Shown: positions 43,688-56,354 of the stretch, in pieces
Layout: the number at the start of each line of letters is the position of its first letter
How positions within the stretch are numbered: position 1 is the stretch's first letter
DNA from: Anaeramoeba ignava
Lineage: Eukaryota; Metamonada; Anaeramoebidae
Direction: 5' to 3'
Assembly (NCBI GenBank): GCA_028826165.1
Contig: JAPDFW010000063.1
Coordinates: forward strand, 1,364,001-1,428,000
DNA: 64,000 nt
Made by a program: the position numbers and the translations under genes
Notes under the pieces: generated by a model
Told to the model about the DNA's origin: nothing
Seen by the model: only the letters and a program-made list of their open reading frames with translations
Databases searched by the model: none

Positions 43688-46199
43688 ATGGAAACTTTTA
43701 ATTACTTTTTATTAATCAATTTACTTTTAGTTTTCGTTTTTTCTAAAGACTGTTCAAATTATCTTTCAAAGGATGATTGCATTAGTAATATTTAAAAATT
43801 TGAAATTATTTTAAAAAAGGATACTTAATTTATCAAATTAAATAATATAAATTTAATTAAAATTAGATGGAAATGATCAATGTGATTGTGGATGGTATTC
43901 TTGCCTATTTAATGGACAAATTTACACTGTAATTTTTTTAATAATATTTAATTTCAATTTTTTTAATAACAATTAATTTCAATTTTTAATAATATTTAAT
44001 TTCAATTTTTTAATAATATTTAATTTGAATTTTTTAATAATATTTAATTTCATTTTTTTATAATATTTAATTTCAATTTTTTAATAACATTTAATTTGAA
44101 TTTTTTAATAATATTTAATTTCATTTTTTTATAATATTTAATTTCAATTTTTTAATAACATTTAATTTGAATTTTTTAATAATATTTAATTTCAATTTTT
44201 TAATAATATTTAATTTCAATTTTTTAATAATAATTAATTTGAATTTTTTAATAATATTTAATTTGAATTTTTTAATAATATTTAATTTCAATTTTTTAAT
44301 AACATTTAATTTCAATTTTTTAATAACAATTAATTTCAATTTTTTAATAATATTTAATTTGAATTTTTTAATAATATTTAATTTCAATTTTTAATAATAT
44401 TTAATTTCAATTTTTTAATAATATTTAATTTTAATTTTTTAATAACATTTAATTTCAATTTTTTTAAATTTTAGGGTTATGAGTAAATGGTTCAATATTT
44501 AACTTAAAAACTTCCAACAATTTTAATTTATTTTTAAAGCAAATATTACAAAATATATTTAATTAAAAAATATATTTAATTATAAAATATATTTAATTAC
44601 AAAAATAATATTTAATTATAAAATATATTTAATTATAAAAATATATTTAAATCTAAAAATAATATTTAATTACAAAATATATTTAAATCTAAAAATAATA
44701 TTTAAATCTAGAAATATATTTAAATCTAAAAATATATTTAATTATAAAAATATATTTAAATCTAAAAATATATTTAATTATAAAAATATATTTAAATATA
44801 AAAATATATTTAAATCTAAAAATATATTTAAATCTAAAAATATATTTAAATCTAAAAATATATTTAATTATAAAAATAATATTTTAAATCTAAAAATATT
44901 TAATTACAAAATATATTTAAATCTAAAAATATATTTAAATATAAAAATAATATTTAAATCTAAAAATATTTAAATATAAAATAATATTTAAATCTAAAAA
45001 TATATTTAAATCTAAAAATAATATTTAAATCTAAAAATATATTTAAATCCAAAAATATATTTAAATCTAAAAATAATATTTAAATCTAAAAATAATATTT
45101 AAATCTAAAAATATATTTAAATATAATAATATATTTAAATCTAATAATATATTTAAATCTAAAAATATATTTAAATACAAAAATATATTTAAATCTAAAA
45201 CAATATTTAAATCTAAAAATATATTTAATTCTAAAAAAATATTTAATTCTAAAAATAATATTTAATTACAAAAATATATTTAATTACAAAAATAATATTT
45301 AATTACAAAATATATTTAAATCTAAAATATATTTAAATCTAAAATATATTTAAATCTAAAAATATATTTAAATCTAAAAATATATTTAATTATAAAAATA
45401 TATTTAATTACAAAATATATTTAATTACAAAATATATTTAATTACAAAAATATATTTAAATCTAAAAATATATTTAAATCTAAAAATATATTTAATTACA
45501 AAATAATATTTAAATCCAAAAATATATTTAAATATAAAATATATTTAATTATAAAATATATTTAAATCTAAAAAAATATATTTAAATCTAAAAATAATAT
45601 TTAATTACAAAATATATTTAATTACAAAAATATATTTAATTATAAAAATATATTTAATTACAAAAATATATTTAATTATAAAAATATATTTAATTATAAA
45701 AATATATTTAAATCTAAAAATATATTTAAATATAAAATATATTTAATTATAAAAATATATTTAAATCTAAAAATATATTTAAATCTAAAAATATATTTAA
45801 ATCTAAAAATATATTTAATTACAAAAATATATTTAATTATAAAAATATATTTAATTACAAAATATATTTAATTATAAAAATATATTTAAATCTAAAAATA
45901 TATTTAAATCCAAAAATATATTTAATATCTTTAAATTAATGTTTAAATTTTAATAAAGATGGTGCTTGAAAGGAAATGAAAATGGAGTTTCTAGTTCAGT
46001 TAATCCAGACACTTATTTATGCCCGATTAATTCAGATGGATTTAATTATTTTTATAATTGTGATAAAGGAATTTCAAATTTAGGAATAGGAATGATTGTT
46101 GTTGGTTGTTTAATTTTTGTTTTTGTGGTTGTTTTCATAGTTATTTATATTAGAAAAAGAAGAAAAACAAGCAAATATATGGAAATTAAAACAAATTAA
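43688..46199 (+). CDS. Small cysteine-rich type I membrane protein with an 8-nt micro-exon
   Basis: Exons 43688-43784, 43867-43928, 44475-44482 and 45959-46199; 135 residues. A signal peptide (about 1-20) is followed by a short extracellular part with about nine cysteines (DCSNYLSKDDC, QCDCGWYSC, WCLKG, YLCP, YNCDK). One membrane helix (GIGMIVVGCLIFVFVVVFIVIYI) and a basic cytosolic tail (RKRRKTSK) complete it. I do not recognise the family; the Cys spacing hints at a PSI- or EGF-like fold. Exon 3, GGTTATGA, lies between a TTTTAG acceptor and a GTAAAT donor. Skipping it would put the last exon into a frame with TGA after six codons, while including it gives an unbroken frame through the helix. 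Exon 4 alone would still encode the helix, so the C-terminus is secure even if the micro-exon is wrong. Confidence 0.7.
43929..44474 (+). repeat. 24-base satellite in intron 2 of the membrane-protein gene
   Basis: Unit AATTTCAATTTTTTAATAATATTT with C/G and ATA/ACA variants, about 22 copies, ending TTTTTAAATTTTAG just before the micro-exon. It is unrelated in sequence to the satellite of the next intron. Confidence 0.92.
44483..45958 (+). repeat. 1.5-kb satellite in intron 3 of the membrane-protein gene
   Basis: Units of 15-17 bases of the form AAATATATTTAAATCTA, alternating with AAATATATTTAATTATA/TTACA, about ninety copies with slippage. It runs from behind the micro-exon to about 45930; the last 25 bases form an ordinary acceptor (TTTTAATAAAG). 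Confidence 0.92.
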
Positions 46200-46516
46200 A
46201 ATGAAAATTAATAAACAAATTAAAATTAAAATTAAAATTAAAATTAAAATTAAAATTAAAATTAAAATTAAAATTAATTTTATAAAATTTTTTTAAATTG
46301 AAAGTTTGTTCCAAAATGGAAAGAAAATTTACTGAAAAAGTAACCAATCAAAAAAAAAATGAAAGAAAAAAGAAAAAAGAAAAAAGAAAAAAGAAAAAAA
46401 TCAAATTGAAATTGAAAAATCAAATGGAAATTGAAATTGGAAAAAAAAATAAGTGATTTTGAAAAAAAAAAAGAACGAAAATGAGAAAAAAAAAAGATTA
46501 TAAAAGATTGAATTGA
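46200..46516. other. Tail-to-tail spacer
   Basis: AAATTA hexamers (46214-46276) and then A-rich sequence with GAAAAAA repeats. No gene is visible. Confidence 0.6.
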
Positions 46517-47751
46517 TTATGAAGAAGATCCACCGAAATTTTTCCAAGCTTTTTTGAGCTAAAAAAAAGAAAAAAAAAAGAAAAAAAGGAGAATAAGAAT
46601 AAGAATAAGAATAAGAATTAGAATTAAAATAATTAAAATTATTAAAATAGATAAATTACTTGTTTGCCAAGACCTTTCTTTTCCTTCTTGTGTTTCTTCT
46701 TGTCTTTATGAGATATATGAGTTTGGTTTGGCATCATCATAGGTTGGTTTGGCATCATCATTGGTTGTTGAGGCATCATCATTGGTTGTTGACCCATCAT
46801 CATTGGTTGTTGGCCCATCATCATTGGTTGCTGGCCCATCATCATTGGTTGTTGTTGACCCATCATCATTGGTTGTTGGTTCATCATCATTGGTTGTTGT
46901 TGGTTCATCATCATTGGTTGTTGTTGGTTCATCATCATGGGTTGTTGTTGTTGTTGTTGGTTCATCATCATGGGTTGTTGTTGTTGTTGTTGATTCATTA
47001 CCATTGGTTGTTGTTGAACTTGAACTTGTTGAACTACTGGTTTCTTTGTGGATTAAAATTCATTTATAAAATTAAAATTGGCAAATTAAAATTCATTTAT
47101 AAAATTAAAATTAAAATTAAAATTAAAATTAAAATTAAAATTAAAATTAAAATTAAAATTAAAATTAAAATTAAAATTAAAATTAAAATTAAAATTAAAA
47201 TTAAAATTAAAATTAAAATTAAAATTAAAATAAAAATTCAAATTCAAATTCAAATTCATTTATAAAATTAATATTAAAATTAAAATTAAATAAAAATACC
47301 TTTTTCTTTTGTTCCTGGTTTTCTTCCTTCACAATCATACCATTTTTCAAGAGGTTCACCACTCAAAAGTGTAGAAACATTAATACGGATAAAACCAAGA
47401 AGATCATGAGCACCAATTCTATCCCAATCACTGATTCCAACAATAATTTTAGCAGAATTGAGTTGGTCATTTTTGCAATTAAGGACATGGGTCTCATTCC
47501 AAACTGGATCAAGAGTTCCTTTGATAGTCTTACTTTTGAAGAAAGGTTTAACACCATTAATTGAAACTGAATAATAAGGATCCGACTTTAAGGAAAAATA
47601 AAAATAAATTAAAAATAAAAATAAAATTAAAATTAAAATAAAAATTAAATTAAAAATAAAATTAAGATTTGTTTTGTTTTACTTTTCCTCCAATATCTGC
47701 TGATTTTAGTCCTTTTGCCTCAATAACTTTAATATGTATTGGTGTAGTCAT
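46517..47751 (-). CDS. C2-domain protein with Met/Gln/Pro repeat tail
   Basis: Four exons on the minus strand: 47751-47683, 47585-47300, 47036-46660 and 46558-46517; 257 residues. The C2 domain (1-120) reads IHIKVIEAKGLKSADIGGKS, DPYYSVSING, LDPVWNETHVLNC and ISDWDRIGAHDLLGFIRI. Asp residues are present in both Ca2+-binding loops (SDPY and DWDRIG), so Ca2+-dependent membrane binding is expected. After it come about a dozen units of PMMMxQQ (MNQQ, MGQQ, MPQQ, MPNQ), then a Lys/His cluster (KDKKKHKKEKKGLGKQ) and LKKAWKNFGGSSS. The second-intron acceptor is the AG of AACCAG (47037-47038), chosen because only this one keeps phase. C2 proteins with oligopeptide-repeat tails occur in several amoebae, where they are linked to phagocytosis; that link is by analogy. 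Confidence 0.85.
47052..47297 (-). repeat. AAATTA hexamer tract in the C2-gene intron
   Basis: About thirty copies of AAAATT, plus AAATTCATTTATAA units at both ends, lie within intron 2. The same AAATTCATTTATAAAATT word also occurs in the LIN9 intron at 51984-52464. Confidence 0.88.
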
Positions 47752-47947
47752 TCTCTAAATAAAATAAAAAATAAAATTGAAAAATAAAAAGAAGAAAAAA
47801 AATGAAATTAAAAAAAACTAAAAAAAGAATAAAAAAAAATTTTTTTTATTTTATTTTTTATTTAATTTATTACGCAGGCAAAAAAACAAAAGGAGAAAAA
47901 AAAAAAACAAAAGGAGAAAATTTATTTATTGTTTTTTTTTCTTAAAT
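47752..47947. other. Spacer between ANK-BTB 3' end and C2 start
   Basis: 196 bases of A-rich sequence on the plus strand, with duplicated AAACAAAAGGAGAAAA words (47884-47921). It holds the T-rich start element of the C2 gene (minus strand). Nothing else is seen. Confidence 0.55.
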
Positions 47948-50900
47948 TCAATCCTTTTTTAATTCTTCTTGATTAGGTTTTTTAATTCTCCATAAAAAAT
48001 CTTTTAATTTCCAAACAAGACTTGAATTTTCATTCAACTGAAAAAAATCAGCAGATTCAATAAGCTCTGAAATAACGTCAAAAGAAGCAACAGGATCAAT
48101 TTCATCAAGATAGAAAAAGGAGAACAGAAGTTGCATTGCTTGAAGAGATTTTCCTGAATATTCATGAACTTGATTTGAATCATCTTCGACACAAAGAAAC
48201 ATACTTCGGAAAAGATCACTTCGCGCAGCAAGAACAATTTTATGGATTTCAATCGCAGTATCAGCCACAATAACCTTGAAGTCAAAGCTCTTACTGTCTT
48301 GTTGCAATGCGCTAAGATCTGCTAATAGGCCGCGTCGACCCCTTTTTTTTGGGATCCAAATTTCGGGTAAAATGTGAATTTTTTTTAAAAAGTTCCCAAT
48401 TTTTTGTTCGAAAAGAGGATCCGAAAAATCAAATATTCCACTGTAAACAAATTGTAAAAAACTGGTTATTTCTGCGATTTTGGACTGCGAAAATATTGTA
48501 GTGAGTTGGGCAACTTTTTGTCTTGCATCAACAGAATTGTCGAAAAGTCTCAAAGCCAGAAATTGCGAATGAGCAGGCACAATTCCGTCGATACATTTTA
48601 TGGAAAGATCCGAAAATTCCTTGCGGTTGAAGAAGCGCAAGAAGTCCTGATTAACGGAATAAAATGATTTGAAGAGATCCGAAAAATACGATCCCAAAGT
48701 TTGCTCGCCAAAACCAGTTGTGTCTGGATCATACGACAAAAGAAGCTTCACAAGAGAAACGTTTGTGGTTGCCAACACAATGCTTAATGGTGATTGGTCG
48801 AATTTATTGCGGATATTTATGTCTGCTCCAAAATCAAGAAGAATTTTGACAAATGAGGTTGGAGCGCCGACATCACAAGCAAAAAGCAATGGAGTATTTT
48901 TGTAAGAGTCTGCATCATTAACATGAGCTCCGTTTTTGAGAAGGGTCTCGAGTATTTGTGGCGAGGAATATAATTTGGCCTGGAAACAGAGATGGATGCA
49001 GTTGTAACCTTCCTTGGTGCGCATATTTGGGTCAGCATCGTTTGCAAGAAGAAGATCAATAACAGCGATATCTGCATCGTGAAACACTGCGTAATGAAGA
49101 GGTGTCCATCCTTCTCGGTTTGCTTTCTTGACATTACTTCCCTTCTTAATCAAGGAATCAATGATCTGAAATTTGTGATTGAATTGGCAAGCTAAATGCA
49201 ATGCAGTGTTCTCATCAGTGTCTTCTAAACAGATAGACTTGGGTTCAACCTCTGCAAGATAATCCACCGTTTCCCATCTTGCTCCGTTCATAATCGCAAC
49301 CATCAACGGGGTTTTCCCTTGCGAATTTGTCAGGAGAAAGTTTGCTTTATGAGCATCCAAAATGCGCAAAATTTCGAGATCGTTGTTTTTGCGTAAAACT
49401 GCAAAATGCGCTGGGCTCTGCTTGTTGACAACGCATGAATTAACATCAGCCCCGATCGAAATGATGAGTTGAAGAGCATCTATAGGGTTCTCAGAACCGA
49501 GCGCATAAACAATTAACGATTGACGAAAAGAATCTTCGAGATCCGGATCAATTTTCTTGCTAATCAAGCTTTTCAGAACAGCAATATCCCGTGAAGTGCG
49601 AAGCGCAAGATGGAGTGGATATTGCTTGAAGTTATTTACTGCGGCCACATCCGCGCCTGATTCCACAAGAGCGCGTATCGTGCTTGAATCCGCAAATGTG
49701 TTCGCGCACGCATAATGAAGTGCAGTTTGATTTTGGTTATTTCTGGCATTAACATCAACCCCAATCCCATCCAACAGCAGAGAAACAAGTTCGGAAGAAG
49801 GGATTGCTTGCGAACATAAAAGATGCAATGGTGTATTTCCGTCCACATCAACTGAATTTATGTTGATCTGATCTGCACTATCTTGATTTTGAATGGAAAT
49901 TTTCTCAATAATTTTTTTGAGAATTTTGACAACATTTTCTGGAGATCCAAACAAACAAGCAAAATGAATAACGGATTGATTAAATTTGTTTTTTATCTTC
50001 AAGTCAAGATCTGGATGATCAATTAACGAAAAAACAACCGCCAAAGGGGATCTCATATCCAAAGCAAACATTAAAGGAGTAAGCCCCTTTTCGCTTTCAA
50101 TCACGTTGATTTCATTCCCTTTTTTTGATAGAAAAAACTCTATTGTATCAATTTGATTTTTTTCAATTGCAAAAAACAATGGTGTTTTATTTTTAGGACC
50201 AGGTATGTCCAATTTTGCTCCATTTTCTAGGAGCATTTCAATAATCTCCACAGAGTAACTATTCAAGATCGCATAATGAAGAGCACACATATGCTGCTTG
50301 TTAGCCATGTTTATGTGGCGCTTGGAGATACACGAGAGAATTATTTTTGGATCGCGAATTTTTCCCGATTTCAAAAGAAAAATCAAGCTTGTATTGAACG
50401 AACCATCGGTCATGTCGATGCGTGCTCCAGATGAAAGAAGAGCCGAGATTGCCTCCATTTGCTCGCTGTTCTCCATTGCGTAATGGAGGGGTGTTCTCAA
50501 ATGCATATCTTGAGCATTAATTAAATGTTTTTGCTTTTTGATAATAAATTTGGGAATTTTTGGATCTGCTTGTTTTTTCATCATTACAAGATGAATCAAT
50601 GCTTGGTTTTCAGTGTTCAATTTAACTGAATCGAACCACAGCATTTTTATCATTTCTTTTGGATTGTTAGCTGTCAAAAGCGCATAATGAATCGCACTTT
50701 GGTTGTCAAAGTCTGCCGCTTCAATATTTGCTCCTCTGTTGACAAGCTCAGTGATTATCTTACTGTCACTGCCATTCATGCACGCTAAATGTAACGGTGT
50801 TCTTTTCTTCCATTTCTCTGTGGCATTGACATCCGCCTTGTTGTCAAGAAGAATTGTTATGATCTCAATGCCACAATTTTCTTGACAGGCAACATGTAAT

Positions 50901-51106
50901 GGCGTTAATTGAGCCACATCTTTACTATTGACATTGATTCCTTTTTCAAGAAGAAATTGAATGGTTTCTTTTTGGCTTTTAAAGATTAAGGCTTGGTGAA
51001 GAAAAGTTTGTTTATTTTTATTTGTTTTAAGGAAGAAGTTTTTATTTGTAATTTTGCGTAAATTTGCAAGATCATTTAATTTTATTAAATCTACAATTTG
51101 GTTCAT
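47948..51106 (-). CDS. Ankyrin-repeat / double-BTB protein
   Basis: Intronless, 1052 residues. About twenty ankyrin repeats fill residues 30-790, many with the full TPLHxAC...G signature (TPLHVACQENCG, TPLHLACMNGSD, TPLHYAVFHDAD). The C-terminus carries two BTB-like units: DFLRFFNRKEFSDLSIK...VPAHSQFLAL (about 810-900) and KVIVADTAIEIHKIVLAARSDLFRSMFLCV, followed by a helical end with ADFFQLNENSSLV. These match the double BTB of the RCC1 array (RRKEFCDISF, RSELYRGMFLSV, IDYFQLNQTN), so the same C-terminal module is joined to a different recognition domain. The gene is visibly richer in G and C than everything around it, has no Asn/Gln runs and uses GCG/CGC-containing codons. A Cullin-3 substrate-adaptor role is inferred. 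Confidence 0.87.
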   Translation of the reverse strand: MNQIVDLIKLNDLANLRKITNKNFFLKTNKNKQTFLHQALIFKSQKETIQFLLEKGINVNSKDVAQLTPLHVACQENCGIEIITILLDNKADVNATEKWKKRTPLHLACMNGSDSKIITELVNRGANIEAADFDNQSAIHYALLTANNPKEMIKMLWFDSVKLNTENQALIHLVMMKKQADPKIPKFIIKKQKHLINAQDMHLRTPLHYAMENSEQMEAISALLSSGARIDMTDGSFNTSLIFLLKSGKIRDPKIILSCISKRHINMANKQHMCALHYAILNSYSVEIIEMLLENGAKLDIPGPKNKTPLFFAIEKNQIDTIEFFLSKKGNEINVIESEKGLTPLMFALDMRSPLAVVFSLIDHPDLDLKIKNKFNQSVIHFACLFGSPENVVKILKKIIEKISIQNQDSADQININSVDVDGNTPLHLLCSQAIPSSELVSLLLDGIGVDVNARNNQNQTALHYACANTFADSSTIRALVESGADVAAVNNFKQYPLHLALRTSRDIAVLKSLISKKIDPDLEDSFRQSLIVYALGSENPIDALQLIISIGADVNSCVVNKQSPAHFAVLRKNNDLEILRILDAHKANFLLTNSQGKTPLMVAIMNGARWETVDYLAEVEPKSICLEDTDENTALHLACQFNHKFQIIDSLIKKGSNVKKANREGWTPLHYAVFHDADIAVIDLLLANDADPNMRTKEGYNCIHLCFQAKLYSSPQILETLLKNGAHVNDADSYKNTPLLFACDVGAPTSFVKILLDFGADINIRNKFDQSPLSIVLATTNVSLVKLLLSYDPDTTGFGEQTLGSYFSDLFKSFYSVNQDFLRFFNRKEFSDLSIKCIDGIVPAHSQFLALRLFDNSVDARQKVAQLTTIFSQSKIAEITSFLQFVYSGIFDFSDPLFEQKIGNFLKKIHILPEIWIPKKRGRRGLLADLSALQQDSKSFDFKVIVADTAIEIHKIVLAARSDLFRSMFLCVEDDSNQVHEYSGKSLQAMQLLFSFFYLDEIDPVASFDVISELIESADFFQLNENSSLVWKLKDFLWRIKKPNQEELKKD

Positions 51107-51199
51107 TAAATATTTTTGTTAACAGAAAAAAAAAATGAAAAAAAAAATAATTTTGATTTATTTTTTCATTTTTTTCTTCTTTCATTTATTCTTTTAAAA
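51107..51199. promoter_or_regulatory. 93-base divergent promoter
   Basis: Separates the ANK-BTB gene (minus) and the LIN9 homologue (plus). Contains the T-rich element facing right (TTTTTTCATTTTTTTCTTC...CTTTTAAAAATG) and one facing left (complement of AAAAAAAAATGAAAAAAAAA). The spacing leaves room for little else. Confidence 0.5.
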
Positions 51200-53247
51200 A
51201 TGAATAATTCTTTAAATGTTTTTTGGAATGAACAAGAAATTCGTGCCTTTTATAAAAATTATAGAAAATTTGGTTGTTTTTGGAATAGATATAATGATTT
51301 ACCAAGAAAAACACCAGAAATGATGAAGATTTTTTTTCAAAAACATCATCGCGTTTTAGATTCAAATCAATTTTCAGAAAATCTATTTGTTAGTTTAATA
51401 AAAGATGATGATTTCTTCAAAGAATCAACACAAAATACACTTATTATACCTCAAGAAAATGATTCAATCAAAATGCAAATTGAAGAAAATTTAAATTTAA
51501 CGGAAGAAATTCAAAAATCTATTAAAAAAAAAGATCCAAATTTCCCGTTTTTACATTTTAATTTTCCAGATCGAAAGTATTTAATTCATTCAAAAGAAAT
51601 GAAGCAAAAAAATGAATCGAAAGAATTAATGATTGAGTCAAAACAAAAAAAGAATGAAAAATTTATTTTAATCAAAGAAAAACAAGAAGAAAAACAAGAA
51701 GAAAAACAAAAAGAAAAACAAAAAGAAAAACAAAAAGAAAAACAAGAAGAAAAACAAAAAAATATAGAAATGGAAATTGAAAGCCAAAAGGATTCAAAAT
51801 CAATGCATTTAAAAAAAGTAAAAACTCGAGTTAATCTTCCAAAAAAAAATCGATTTCAAGTTGAATCATTACCACAAGAAAATAATGATAATAAGCAAAA
51901 AGAGATACAAGACAAAAAACAACAAAACAAAAATGAAATTCAACAAACTGAAAAAAATCCTATTCAAAGAGGTTATTCCAAAAGTATATTTAGAATGGAA
52001 ATTAAAATTCATTTGAAAATTAAAATTCATTTGAAAATTAAAATTCATTTGAAAATTCATTTATAAAATTCAAATTAAAATTAAAATTCATTTGAAAATT
52101 AAAATTCATTTGAAAATTAAAATTAAAATTAAAATTCATTTATAAAATTCAAATTAAAATTAAAATTAATTTGAAAATTAAAATTAAAATTAAAATTAAA
52201 ATTAAAATTCATTTGAAAATTAAAATTCATTTGAAAATTAAAATTAAAATTAAAATTCATTTATAAAATTCAAATTAAAATTAAAATTCATTTGAAAATT
52301 AAAATTAAAATTAAAATTAAAATTCATTTGAAAATTAAAATTTAAAATTAAAATTAAAATTAAAATTCATTTGAAAATTAAAATTCATTTGAAAATTAAA
52401 ATTCATTTGAAAATTAAAATTAAAATTAAAATTCATTTATAAAATTAAAATTCAAAAAAAAAAGATAACAGAAAATTCCAGAAATTACAACACGCACAAA
52501 GTAGTTGGCTAGAAAAACTTAGTGGACAAATTTCATCAGACAGAATTAGGAAATTTTGTATTTGTGAATGGTTTGTAGCAGATTCAATTATCCCATTTTT
52601 CGAAGATTCCAAAGTGAAAAAAAAATTACAAACAAAAAGTGGGAATTTTCGAAAAGAATTAACAAAACTTGAATGGAGAATTTTAAAGACTCAATTATTT
52701 GAGAAGGAATTATCAAACAATTCACAACAAATATTAGTGAATGCAAAGAAAAAACAATATTACAAATATTCACCAGTTGAGTACCGAAATTCGGAACAAG
52801 TTTATTTTATCGATAATCAATTCCAGATTGATTTTGGAAAGATTATCAAACCTTCTCAAAATAGAAAGTTCTGGATTGATCCCTTTGCCAATAGGTGATA
52901 TAATACGTCCTCCAGTTAAAGCTTCTTTTCTCAATATAAAAAGACAAGCAATCCAAAATAAAATCAATTCTGAAATTTTAATTCAAAATGATCCTTCAAG
53001 AAAAGTTGATTTTAAAAAGGAAATCCAATTGTTTCAACAAAGTTCACCTCAAATTATTCCTATTCAATCTTTAAAAACTAATTCCAAAATTGGAATTTAT
53101 AATAATTTAAGGAAATTCTCTGCAAAAGTTAAAAGTAAACAAAAAAATCAAATTGAAATTAAATTTCAAGATGAAAATTTATCAAATATCTCTTTTGATG
53201 AAATTATTTTAAAAAATTTAAAAGTTTTATATTTAGAAAAACAATAA
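51200..53247 (+). CDS. LIN9 / ALWAYS EARLY homologue (SANT-DIRP, MuvB/DREAM core)
   Basis: Exons 51200-51983, 52465-52780 and 52827-53247; 506 residues. The N-terminus (about 5-55) is a SANT/Myb-like domain: FWNEQEIRAFYKNYRKFGCFWNRY. A Lys/Glu-rich disordered middle follows. Exon 2 encodes the DIRP domain: FCICEWFVADSIIPFFEDSK and RKELTKLEWRILKTQLF match the LIN9 pattern WFYSNIDKPLFE and LTRVEWGKIRRLM. After a 46-nt intron come LIPLPIGDIIRPP and SEILIQNDPSRKVDF, in the place of LIN9's IPLPLVIG and tudor-like strands. LIN9/Mip130/ALY is a core of the MuvB/DREAM complex that controls cell-cycle genes with E2F and Myb. SANT plus DIRP in one protein is the plant ALY arrangement. The 46-nt intron is needed to keep frame; the family call rests on DIRP. 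Confidence 0.75.
51984..52464 (+). repeat. LIN9-gene intron of AAATTCATTTGAAAATTA units
   Basis: Alternating AAATTCATTTGAAAATTA, AAATTA hexamers and AAATTCATTTATAAAATT, in clusters of three to six. It starts GTATATTTAG, and the acceptor used is AAAAAAG at 52464. Confidence 0.85.
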
Positions 53248-53654
53248 GAAAATCCAAAAATAAAACAATCCAAAAATTTTAAAATAAATAAATAAATAAA
53301 CTTCCGTTATCTTTAATAAACAAATTTTCTTTTTAATTTTCTTTTCCAAAAAACAAAAACAAAACAATAAAACAAAAAATTTTTTTTCCTTTTTTTTAAT
53401 TTTTTTATTTTTGGATTAAGAAAATTTTTCTTAATAAAATTCAATTTAAAAATAAAAATTAAATAAATGAAATGGTTTTGATCTGTATAATTTAATTTAT
53501 TTTTTCTTTTAAAACATTAATTCATTAAAATAAAATAAAATAAAATTCAACTATCAAATTTTTTAAAAAAACAAAAATTCATTTTTTTTTCTTTTCTTTT
53601 TTAAATTAATAAAATTTAAAATAATAATTTAAATTTAAATTTAAATTAAATTAA
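53248..53654. other. Intergenic, AT-rich
   Basis: A-runs and T-runs with TAAATAAATAAATAAA near 53283; a T-rich block (TTTTTTTTCTTTTCTTTTTT) at 53583-53602 is the likely start element for the next gene. No coding content. Confidence 0.6.
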
Positions 53655-56349
<2,695 letters not shown>

Positions 56350-56354
56350 TTTTG

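Noticed and set aside
46660-47265. Plus-strand frames encoding His-His-Trp-Leu and Ser-Ser-Leu-Val-Val repeats
   Set aside because: They are antisense shadows of the Met-Gln-Pro repeat exon of the C2 gene, which joins in phase to a clear C2 domain on the minus strand.
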